This document shows positions 48,401 to 58,616 of a DNA stretch of 64,000 bases, piece by piece. The notes below the pieces were generated by a model. It had not been told where the DNA came from. It saw nothing but the letters and a program-made list of their open reading frames with translations, and made no database searches. Within the stretch, counting starts at the first letter, position 1. Every line of letters starts with the position of its first letter. This DNA comes from Rhododendron vialii. Taxonomy: Eukaryota > Streptophyta > Magnoliopsida > Ericales > Ericaceae. The stretch covers positions 26,066,501-26,130,500 of the forward strand of contig NC_080559.1 of NCBI RefSeq assembly GCF_030253575.1, given 5' to 3'. A program made the translations under genes and the position numbers.

Positions 48401-49006
48401 TGTACACACACACGCACAATTTTCTACTTTCACCGTTTCACCTCCCAAATTTCATTACAAACTATCGTAAAGGGAACACCCCTCTTGGTGTGAACCTCAC
48501 ACACACTCTTTTTCCCAAACAACCCCTTTAACTACCTAACGAAACTTCCAAAAGGGAAAAGAAACTGCCACCCGAAATTTCTTCTCCTCTCTTTTCTATT
48601 TCCACATCCCAAATTTCACTATAGATTAATCTCGATTCAAAATTTTCCACTTTCCATCTTTTGCATATGACAGATTTGCACACGCATCGCGTGTGCCTAG
48701 GCGTTTGGGCACAGTAGCAAATTTCCAACTAATTTCGTTTTCCAGATGCCAAAACAACAGCGGAAAGAATTCCAATAATTTCAAATTGAACTGAATAGTT
48801 CCCAGAATCATCTAAACAAAGTTTGTACAAGTCGTATGTATATACATGTAAAAGATTTGAAACAAAGTAGAGAACCCTAAAGTAGTGGAAATAGTGATGG
48901 AGAGGTGTGTCTGGAAGATATTTACCATAGGCAGCAGTAGTGTGAAGAGGAAGAAAATTCTGTAGATAAGGCGGCTTCTGGTAGCTTCGTCGGCGGCGGC
49001 GTCCAT
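45484..49006 (-). CDS. N4-(beta-N-acetylglucosaminyl)-L-asparaginase / isoaspartyl peptidase-asparaginase, At5g61540 type
   Basis: Seven exons: 49006-48926, 48358-48187, 47237-47173, 47061-46669, 46579-46521, 46296-46192, 45703-45484. Protein 364 aa, close to Arabidopsis At5g61540. It belongs to the Ntn hydrolases, which self-cleave before a catalytic Thr; here that is Thr229 in NHDTIAMA. Other family motifs: [33 protein letters not shown] (~260) and GATGDGD (~276). Members cut the GlcNAc-Asn bond of glycoproteins or beta-aspartyl peptides; which activity applies cannot be told here. The N-terminus ([16 protein letters not shown]) looks like a signal peptide or anchor after a short acidic stretch, implying entry into the secretory/vacuolar system. 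All introns are GT..AG. The RhoGAP gene lies upstream on the same strand with ~1.2 kb between. Confidence 0.94.
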
Positions 49007-50232
49007 TGTCGTCGAACGGCGAGAAGTTCACTCAGATGCTGCGAATGGTCGACTGACCACGGGATAAATAAACAAAAACAGGCACTCGCAACCCGATCCG
49101 ACTGGAGGTTGAGGAATTGTAAGGGTTTTTTGTTTTTATTTTTTTAAATAGTTTCTGGAGTTTTATTTTGTTGTAAAATTGTCCGTGGAAAATACTACTC
49201 CGTAACAAGCTAATATTTCACTTTATCTTGGCTATTACTCTTCAAAATATGCTTTTCCTCTCCCCACTTGTAGTCATAGGGCTGTCCAGCGGACGAACCG
49301 AACCATCCAATCTGCCCAATCCGCACCAAACTGAGGCATGCTATCAACGGATACAGATCTAAAAATACTAATTCTGATGGATCCGGTTCGGTTTTGCCCA
49401 ATCTGCAATGTTCCTATTTCTCTTCCGAAAGTTATAGATGTGTTAAGTAATTTGAACGGCATTTCACAAGTAATAAAATACTCCTACATAATAAACATGT
49501 ATTCTAGGATGTTTTTATGTTTTATGTTGAAAATGTTAATAATCTTCTCTATTTTTTTGTAACATTAGAATTTGAATCAAATTCATTTTCTAGTCCAGTA
49601 TCGAGTTCGAGTGTTATTGATGTCTAATAATTTATCTTTAGACTTTAGGGTGGATGAATGTAACTTAATTCTACATAATGTTGGTTTAGACTTGTTTGAT
49701 GTTGTGGCGAACTTGATTGGATTTGAAGTTTTGGGGCTTTATTTTTAATTTGTTGGTGTATATAAAAAAATAAACTGCATGATCAAATCCGCTGAAACTG
49801 CCCAAACCGCATCCAAACTGAACTAACCAAACAACGCTACAGACGGTTCTGATCAGCAGGAGGGCGATCAATGGTCAAACTCTTGCTCAGAGAGAGGGAG
49901 AGTACAGTACAATTCAGAGACTTCAGTTCAGAGCTCTAGTGCAGAAACTTCTCTAGGCCATCCCAAACAATCAAAATTCCAATATCTAATCAATATTCGC
50001 ACGCAGCAAAAGGTGGAAGAAAAAGATCAATTATTCTTATACAAAATACAACTCCAAAATCTACACCTACGAGATCCCACAAAATTGTTGAAGAACTGTA
50101 CATATGATGACACTAGGTAACAACTAGCAAACCAGCACGAGAAAATTTGGAAATCCATTCTGTGAACTTATTGGTTACACAGTCCAATTCTAATGAATCC
50201 CCATGCAGTATGGGAAAGTAGGAAATTTGAAG
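49007..50232. other. Asparaginase promoter region and RhoGAP downstream region with a degenerate repeat
   Basis: About 49275-49850 has inverted words (CAATCTGCCCAATCC, CGAACCGAACC, CTGCCCAAACCGCATCC) like other word-array MITEs of this window, but no clear ends. No gene seen. Confidence 0.4.
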
Positions 50233-53200
50233 TCATCTCCAGACAGTCTCGTTGGCATCGGTGAAAATCGCATTGTGATGTTCAATTAAGCACTGAACAG
50301 CTTCGATGGCGGTGAAGTCAATGGGCAACCCATCATCCAAAGGAATGGGTGAGGACGCGTCTACACTTTCGCTATCTTCTGTAGGCAAAAGAAGAGAGAT
50401 TTGAGAATCAGTATATTCCCAACAAACAGTGAATGAAAATATGCTTGGTTCAAGATGTTCCTCAGCATTTCCACAGAACAGCAGACAAAATCAAAGAATG
50501 TGAAGGAAAACAAGTTCTGCACACAAAAATGGTTAACACGGAGAAAACACGGAGCAGATGAAACTTCAACAGTCTGACAAGTTTTATCACAGGAGGATAT
50601 ACATGAAAATGGCCGGAATTTGTTTACTCTGCGGTTACATGAAATAGATCAGAAATCAGATTACTAACCATCAAGCATATCGCAAGCATTAAAGTTGGGC
50701 GAAGGGTCCATTTTCTTCTTGGAAAGTATTTCAGATGGCTGATTCCAAAACTGTCTAAAATGTTCTGGTCTCTGTCCCTTCTGCCACATAATGATAGGGG
50801 CCATTTCCATGGCAAGGCTTCGGGTATCCATCTGCAACAGATACAAACACTTAGCCCATTAATTGGGTTTTAACTTATTAAGAATGATATGTTGTATGCG
50901 AATGTTGAGCAGCTACTCTCAAATAACATGGACTGATCAAATGACCATAGCTTGTTCTTAAACCCCAAAAAGAAAAAGAAAAAGAAAAGAAAAGCTTACA
51001 CTCCAGAGTACTAAGCTGAAGTAGAATCCACTAGTGAAGGGATAAGCTGAAAACCCAGATGGTTTTACTATAGAATAGCCCTAAAAGAGGAAATTAACCA
51101 TGGAACATCCTCCCCCAAATGATAACAATCAAAACCCAACCAGAGAGGCAATAAACCTATGGACTAGCCAATCTAGGAAAGCTTGATCATGGATTGAGGT
51201 TGTCAAATTAATCCGTTGGGTAGTGCCATTGTGCCAGACAAATGTGGAGGTGTTTAGGCCTATACTTCTCCGATCAATACATCCTCATGATAATTTAAAT
51301 GTGGCGGTTCCATACTCAGATAATGGGAAAATTGATATCACTTCAAGGTCACAGTGTAACATGATGAATGATATTTCTCACACATAAAGGCTCACTTCCA
51401 CATTCAAGAAGTAAATGAATCCAACCCACGCCAAATCACCCAAACCCCTACACATTGCGTCATTCCCACAAAAGAAAGGAAAAAACAATCAGCTCAGTCA
51501 CCACAACTCAACAAGCCTTTTAACCCAATTACGTGGATCTTGTCCTCAATTCAAGTCTCAATCAATCATGTCATTTCTTACCACGTCAACCTATCTCTCT
51601 GGGTAATCCTTTTCTCGAAGTACGTTCCGCATGATCCAAGTCACAGATCCTCACAAGGTGCCTTATCGGGTCACAGCCCCCACCCCACCACAAGTAATAA
51701 AATAAAATACAAATTAAAACAACCAATACGCTATGGACAGAACAACCCGCGAAGCACATGACCATTCACGCACATTCAGACACACATACACACAAACACA
51801 AACACAGAGGGATAGAGATGCAGCCTGCCTTGTTAAGAAGTGACTTCTGGCTAACACGGAGCAGTAGTGCAGTTATTAATTCTAGAGTCATGTAGTTAAC
51901 AGTAGGAAGCTTCTTCAATATATTTCTCATCACACGTATACTTGAGCGGGCACCTCTGATTTCCTTAGATAGCTCAAATGTGGCCAATGGTTCAGGAAGA
52001 CTTGCAAGGTAACACTTGGCAAGAGCTGCAACATCAACTGCGTTTATCCCCTCCGGCAGTGATGCATTTGAATCTGCAAAATATAAAGAACACCAGTTGA
52101 TAAACAAGATCAAACAAAACTAAGTGAAACAAAATATGACATTAGAATGTTCTATAAAATTGTTAATTTACCCCCCCCAAAAAAATGACATTAGAATGTT
52201 TACCTTGGTTGTATGATGAAACCAACTGCTGGATAACCTTCTTGTCTCCATCAGACTTAAACAACTCAGGCGAGTTTAGCCCTAGATGAGCAAAAACCAT
52301 GAAAGGGACTACAAGCAACTAAACATACAGTAAGATGGAGTAAACTATATTTGCATACAGTCTAAACCAAGTACCTGATAATATGAGATAATCTGCACAT
52401 GTGACCAAAATATGGGGAATAGGTCTGCTGGACTGTTGTCGCTGCACAGTAACCTCAATTGGAACTCCAAATACTGAGGGCAAAAGCAAAATGTTACAAC
52501 TACTAATTAAGTTGGACTGACACAAATACACATCACAGTGTGTAGTCCATAAAATACTTGGCAAGACTAGACGCTACGGAAGAAGTGTCAGCATTTTGAG
52601 TTGCCCCAACATCTTTGAGGTTCTTGAAACTTATAGTTCAATGGTTGTTATTCAAGGAGAGGACAAGGGAAAAGCATGCATGCATGCAAAAAAAAATGAA
52701 TGTTTCGAGAAATGAGGCATCACAGGCTTCCTTGAGTATGGGCATAAAAGAAAATTAGCAGAAAAGTTACAATCTTTCAGGTTAGCAGGGAAGATGCCAG
52801 AATGCCAGCATGACTTTCATCACTGAACAACTAATTTGCTACCAAAGTCTACAAGAACGGGGGGGAGGGGGGTTGGCGGAACCCTTCAAAGTAACATCCG
52901 GACTTATAACCTCTTTGGTGATTAGGTCTTGTTACTTTGCCCCTTAAAGATCCTTTTCATTCTGTATTGAACTTTTGGTGTTTTTAGTCTTTTTGCTTAT
53001 ACAAAATATCAACCTACCAAAAACAAAGGTTAGTTGCTGGCACCTGCAAAGCACAGGCAGTAAAGTAGAATAACATGTAAATTCTGACTGTCCTCAATTG
53101 TTTGCCAAAACATCTCTTGCCAAAGCAGTCATTTCCTGCTCTACTCACTACATATCCAAATCCAAGGTTCCCTCTTTCCATGCCAATCTTAGAAAAGTTG

Positions 53201-54481
53201 AGAACTTGAGACAATTATCTAACTATGCTAAAATGCCAACTGATTAGTAAACATATAGGGTACAAAGAAATATAGAAATCAGATGATAAGGAACAACTAG
53301 ATTTTCATTATGTAAGAGTGGTGGCAATATTTTGGCGTTCTTTTCTACTTCTTCAGTCTATACTCCAATAATAAAAAATCTATGTGAGTCTTCTTCTGAC
53401 ACGAAATAAAAACCGAGTGACCAAAACTTTTGAAGGATGGTAATAATGGGTAGCAAATGCAATTAACTGTCAAGCACTTTGAACATCCATTTCTTGAGTA
53501 CTTTTTTTTATTCTCCATGCCAAGATAAGATTAGAATAGAACTGGAACATAGAGGTGCATATAGAAGCCTCAACAATAATTGATACAGTATAAGTTATAA
53601 CTATCATTTGAACAAGTTGTAAGAAATTTACCATCGGTGCTTGCAACACCCTGCAGAATCAGAAAGGCAAAATATAAGAATTCTTAAACCTGCAACCACA
53701 TTCAAAAAGGGGAAAAGAAATAGGAATCACATACCTTCTGCCATCGCTCAATATCTGTTAAAAGAACCTTACTTTTCTGTGCAGTTTTCTTTGCTACCTG
53801 AACCAAAATTCAAACTCAAATATGTCAGACATCATCTCAAACAACAAGCCTAGGTTTTTATTAGAATTATAAACAAACATAAAGTAAATTTGTGCATTTT
53901 AGTTTAGAAATCCGTGTCAAAATACTACTTTAATATGAAAGAGATTAATTTATACATATTCTCATTGTCACTGAATTTGGGGTTATAGCAGCATCCGTTT
54001 AATTCAGCTTCAGTTGATCGCCTCTTTGTTTAACAAGTACCAAAAGATAACTAACGTATCCCGAATTACCTCTTCAACTTTTGACTTTCCAACTACAACC
54101 TTATCTTTGGTTCCTGAATAACTCTTCCTGAATATCATGCCAGTGGTAGCAGCTGCAGAAATAAGACGCTCCTGCATGGCATGCTTCGTAGATGGCTGCT
54201 GAAGAATAGCCCATCGACTTTTGACAATTGACCCAACTTTTCCTGCCACATCGGCAACATTCCCTTTCGCATCCTTTGCAACCTCACCAACAAATGTCCC
54301 CGCAGATTGACCAGCTTCTTTAAGCTTCACACCTGAATTGAAAAACTTAACAAATACAGTACCGAAAATGAAAACAAGGGTAAAAAAGAAAAGAAAATTT
54401 GAATATTACCCATAGATTACCTGAAGATGAAAAGAATCCACTAGCCTTCTCTTGCCACTCAGGTGAGATAGCTGACGGCAT
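50233..54481 (-). CDS. RhoGAP-domain protein of the At5g61530 type
   Basis: Nine exons: 54481-54421, 54332-54070, 53797-53735, 53650-53632 (19-bp microexon), 52473-52375, 52281-52204, 52073-51829, 50831-50669, 50378-50233. Protein 378 aa, matching in length and order the Arabidopsis protein. The N-terminal ~110 residues (GTFVGEVAKDAKGNVADVAG) are unique to the family; a RhoGAP fold follows (~135-310: SSRPIPHILV, LPEPLATFEL, NYMTLELITALLLRVSQ, LAMEMAPIIMW). It should act on Rho/ROP GTPases, but the usual GAP arginine-finger position reads LFKSDG (Lys177) instead of FRxSG, so catalytic activity is doubtful. Exon 7 ends AACAAG followed by GCAGGC, so the next intron appears to use a GC donor. A (CT)n leader lies upstream at 55395-55424. 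Confidence 0.93.
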
Positions 54482-55391
54482 TGAACCAACACCCAAGACC
54501 AAGATTAACTCCAAAAGCAACCAATGAGATTTGTGCTTCAGAGGATTCCCAAGACACTCTGGGCCGGACCTACCAGAAAGATCGGAAAACATTAGTTTTA
54601 CTACTTCAATCCATCTTTTCAAGTAATACCTGAAAATCCATGACCCATTTTCTCATATGTCTAGTTGTCTGCTAAGTCTTTTTTTTTTTTTTTTTCCTTT
54701 CCTTTTCCAGTTCCTCCTTTTTCTTTTTTCCATTTCCCCAAATATTTTCTGCCGAGGGACAGGGAGTGGAGCCAGTGTTAATTTTCGGTTTGGAACATCA
54801 AACACAAAGAACTCTTCTATCTTCAAAGTAAAAAATCTACTATTTTCTTAAGCTGAGTAAGACTTAAGACTATTATCCTTCCAAAATACAACTAAGGGCA
54901 AAAGATTACAAATCTTTATTCTCTCTCTAGGTATATCAATATATAATTTTTAGACTTTTTTATTTACATCTCCAATCAACTAAAAAAAAGAGGGTAAATC
55001 AAGAATCACTTAAAAGCACATGTATCAGTACATCACATGTTCCTCACCCTAATCAACATCAAGGAATTCTCTTATAACAAGAAAGGCTGCGGGCATCCTA
55101 TATCGATACTCAGTTCCGAGGAAAAGAACTAAATAAATTAACAGAAAACACAAACCACGCCAACTAGACCAACTTGCCTTCGTTAAACGGAACCTTTCCC
55201 ATCACACGAGGAATCAAATCATGCACAACATGATAACAAAACGAATTCGATAGTAGATGAAAAGATCGGCAGCAACTAAACCCTAATTTCCAATGAAGAC
55301 TGCGTGACTGCGTTAGTCTTACCTTCAGAAGTCGCAAACGATCGAAGCCGTAGGAGAGTGGTGGAGAGAGAAGTAAAAGGGTGGAGTCAGC

Positions 55392-55394
<3 letters not shown>

Positions 55395-55424
<30 letters not shown>
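55395..55424. repeat. (GA)n microsatellite upstream of the RhoGAP gene
   Basis: About 15 GA units, reading CT on the gene strand, just upstream of likely 5' UTR sequence (~55260-55380). Confidence 0.95.
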
Positions 55425-55427
<3 letters not shown>

Positions 55428-55867
55428 TTATTTGAATGGGCGATGTGAGAGAATCGAGGGTCGCATGATCGCATCACATAGTTGGAGATGGAATAAAGAT
55501 ACGGTACGCCGATTCTTGCGGCAAGCCAGTCAAATTAGCTTTTGGTGCGACCAACGGGATCTAGCCACGTGGATACTTCGCAAGGAACTCACGCGGAGAA
55601 AGGTCGCGTGGATCCCACTTCCGCAGCGTTCCAACGGATACAAGGGCTCTGCGGGTGTTACGCTGTTTTAATTAAATGGGGAAAAAACTGTAATAGTCCT
55701 TGCAGTTATGTGTTTGTGTCAATTTGATCCCTATAGTTATAATTAGCACGATTTACACTCTGTATTTTCTATTTTGTTTCAATTCGGTCCAATTGCTAAC
55801 TTCCGTTAGTCCGCCGTTAGTCCTTTAAATAGCAAAATCATATGGCCCCTTTTTTTGGGGTTAAAAC

Positions 55868-56236
55868 CAGAGTTGTGAAATCCATTCCGTACCGGCCGGT
55901 ACGTACCGTACCGGTACTGAAACGGAACACAAACACTAGAGATCCGTTCCGATTGAAATACCGGCCTATTCCGACCAATACCGGAAGTACCGGTCTGTTT
56001 CGGACATTTTTCGGTGTTTCGGCCGGTACAAAATTACCTTCTCTCTTTTCTTTTTTTTTAACATTTTGTTTATGCTTATACTTAAAATTATGCAAAATGG
56101 TAGATATATATTAAATATATATAAAAAATATTAATTGCGGTAAATCCGGAACGGTACCGGGATACAGCCCGGTATCAGTACGTACCATTCTAGTAGTGAA
56201 AATGGTACGCTGGCCAGTACGGTATTGACAACTTTG
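55868..56236. mobile_element. hAT MITE nested in MULE copy B
   Basis: Ends CAGAGTTGTGAAATCC and GGTATTGACAACTTTG are inverted repeats. GTTAAAAC flanks both sides (55860-55867, 56237-56244), a perfect 8-bp duplication. The interior is built of GTACCGGTAC/CCGGTACG words. Confidence 0.9.
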
Positions 56237-56954
56237 GTTAAAACAGATCCGTTCGGCTAAATAATCCAACTTTCTTATTTTTTGTCCTTATTTAATTTTT
56301 TTTCGTATTTGTTAGTTTTTCGTCAATTTTTTGGGGGTTATTGCATCGTCATGACGAGAAGAATCTAAAAGGTAAAAAATTATTATTGAAATTCAATTTT
56401 TTTTGAATAAAGACGAAAAAACTAGCTTAGGTTTATTTTTCAACATTCTTAGTCAGGAATCAGTGCATGAGCCAAGTGTAGAAAAATGAATGGAATGACA
56501 GGGCACTATTTTTTGTAACTACTTGGGCTGTTAAGTTAGGTTTATTGTAACCTAGTTGAGTGATTTATTATGTCTATGTATTAGGTTATGACATGGTAAA
56601 TTTGGAACTGAGTTTATATAATATTCTGACTTTTGGACATGATTATTTATCATGTTATGACTTTTAGATTTATATCATGTTGTGACTTTTGGACATGATT
56701 ATATATGCATTTTTCAGTATTATGTAGAAAAATAAGGCATCTCAGTATTTGTCCACAAGTTGAACATGTAGACAATATCAGGGGTTATGATGCCTCGTGG
56801 CTGATCATGAAAATGCTGAATTCGGTGGCAACATTTTGTAGAATATTATAACCAAATTTCTTCCCAAGTGCCACTTTATCAATAGAGAATGGAAGAATGA
56901 GCTGTGTTTTGGTTCAGAGGTATATTAAGGCAAGAGGGGAATAAGTAACCCTAT

Positions 56955-57312
56955 TCAGCTAAATAAGCCAACTGACTTATTTTTTTGTCCTTATTCAATT
57001 TTTTTTTCGTATTTGTTAATTTTTCGTCATTTTTTTGAGAATTATTGCATCATCATAACAAGAGGAATCTAAAAAGTAAAAAATTATGATTGAAACCTAA
57101 TTTTTTTGAATAAGGACAAAAATCAGCCAATAAGCCAATTTTTTCGTCTTTATTCAAAAAAAATTGAATTTCGATCATAATTTTTTACTTTTTAGATTCC
57201 TCTCGTCATGACGATGCAATAACCCCAAAAAAATTGACGAAAAACTAACAAATAAGAAAAAAATTTGAATAAGGATAAAAAAATAAGCCAGTTGGCTTAT
57301 TTAGCCGAACGA
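56955..57312. mobile_element. Foldback element inside MULE copy B
   Basis: Palindrome with arms AGCTAAATAAGCCAACTG and CAGTTGGCTTATTTAGCC around inner arms with GGAATCTAAAAAGTAAAAAA. Same family as 6703-7053. Confidence 0.75.
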
Positions 57313-57514
57313 GTCTATTTTAACCCCAAAAAAGGGGCCATATGATTTTGTTGTTTAAAGGACTAACGGCGGACTAACGGAAGTTTGTAATTGGACCAAA
57401 TTGGAACAAAATGAAAAGTACAGAGTGTAAATCGAGCCAGTTGCAACTACAGGGACCAAATTGACACAAATACTTAACTACAGGGACTATTTCCGTTTTT
57501 TCCCCTAATTAAAT

Positions 57515-58616
57515 TAATTCTTCCCTTCTAATCCTTTAAGCTTATGCTAAACGAACCGATCAGCTTGGGAGCTTAGCTCGGCTCGAGCTCAAGTTTTTGA
57601 CTCGTTTAGTAAACAAGAACTGGGCCCGTTCGACAAAAGCTCGGTTTTGTTAAGGGATGTTCGGCTCGATTAAAGAGACTCGTTTAGTAAATGACTAAGC
57701 TCGACTCATTAAGGTTCGAACCAAACTCGAGCTCAAGTTTTTGACTCGTTTAGTAAGGTCTAGTTTGGCATTATAGCCAAATGGTTTTTTTTTTTTTGTC
57801 CTTATTAAAAAAATTCACATTTTTTAGTTTCTTTTTTGAGAATTATTGATTCGTTATAACGAGATGAATAAAAAAAAATTGGATTTCAGAATTTGGCCTA
57901 AACTTCTGAAGCCAAGTTGGATGATTCGTAAGCGCCTTTATCGGTATTGGATTGAGATGATATTTTACAACAACTCTAAACAATATATTTTAAACAAAAT
58001 GAGCGATTCTGATCATCTTTGTGTGACCCAAAATGGATATGTACGCGGCGGCTGCACTGGGTTTGCTATACCTGTGGCACTACTGTTACTTGTCTTACAT
58101 TTCACTGATGAAAAATTTGAGAAGCTATTTTAAGTTCACTTGGCTTCTGACGGCGCGCGCGCACACATATATATAAACAAAACAATCAAACAAATAATGG
58201 AACATATGAATCAGCTCATAGGCAACCCTTTTCAAGATAATAAGTTCATGCAACAGATATTCGCCTTGTTCGTTTGGTAACTTTGGATATTTTAGTTTTG
58301 GTAGTGAGTGAAGAGACAAATAGAATAATGCTTAGAGAAAGTAGTAATGAGTGGAGAGAAATAGAGAAGGAAATGAAATTAATAATTGGAGAAAGATATA
58401 GAGTAATGATTGAAAAACAAAATTAAAACAAAGTAAAGTATCAAAACCAACAAAGCCGTTATTTCTTTCCCCTGTCAAAAATTTGCTAACGCAGTAATGT
58501 CTAATGAGTACAGCTTCATTCCAATTATTGCTCCAACGTCCTCAGTTCTCATCCATTCAATCTGCGAAAACTTTCCTACCAACAATTTCCCATAACAGAA
58601 CCATTATTTTTTTTTT
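57515..58616. other. Intergenic region downstream of the sugar transporter
   Basis: 57536-57750 holds a duplicated CTCGAGCTCAAGTTTTTGAC segment of the GAGCTCGAGCTC type. 57757-57880 holds a foldback-arm fragment, and 58267-58455 a MITE related to 8621-8850. The remainder (57880-58130) has a short open frame without recognisable features. Confidence 0.45.
58267..58455. mobile_element. MITE related to 8621-8850, inverted orientation
   Basis: Starts CTTTGGATATTTTAGTTTTGG-like and ends AAAGTATCAAAACCAACAAAG, with purine-rich interior (GAGTGGAGAGAAATAGAG) mirroring the CT-rich interior of its relatives. Confidence 0.5.

Larger units (their letters stand above)
55678..57505. mobile_element. Non-autonomous MULE, copy B
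   Basis: Long inverted ends (about 185 bp, GGGGAAAAAACTGTAAT.. and mirror) related to copy A. The 9-bp duplication TAATTAAAT is perfect at 55669-55677 and 57506-57514. It contains foldback arms (56253 onward, 56955-57312), the hAT MITE at 55868-56236, and a middle segment (~56610-56940) shared with copy A. No transposase seen. Confidence 0.92.
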
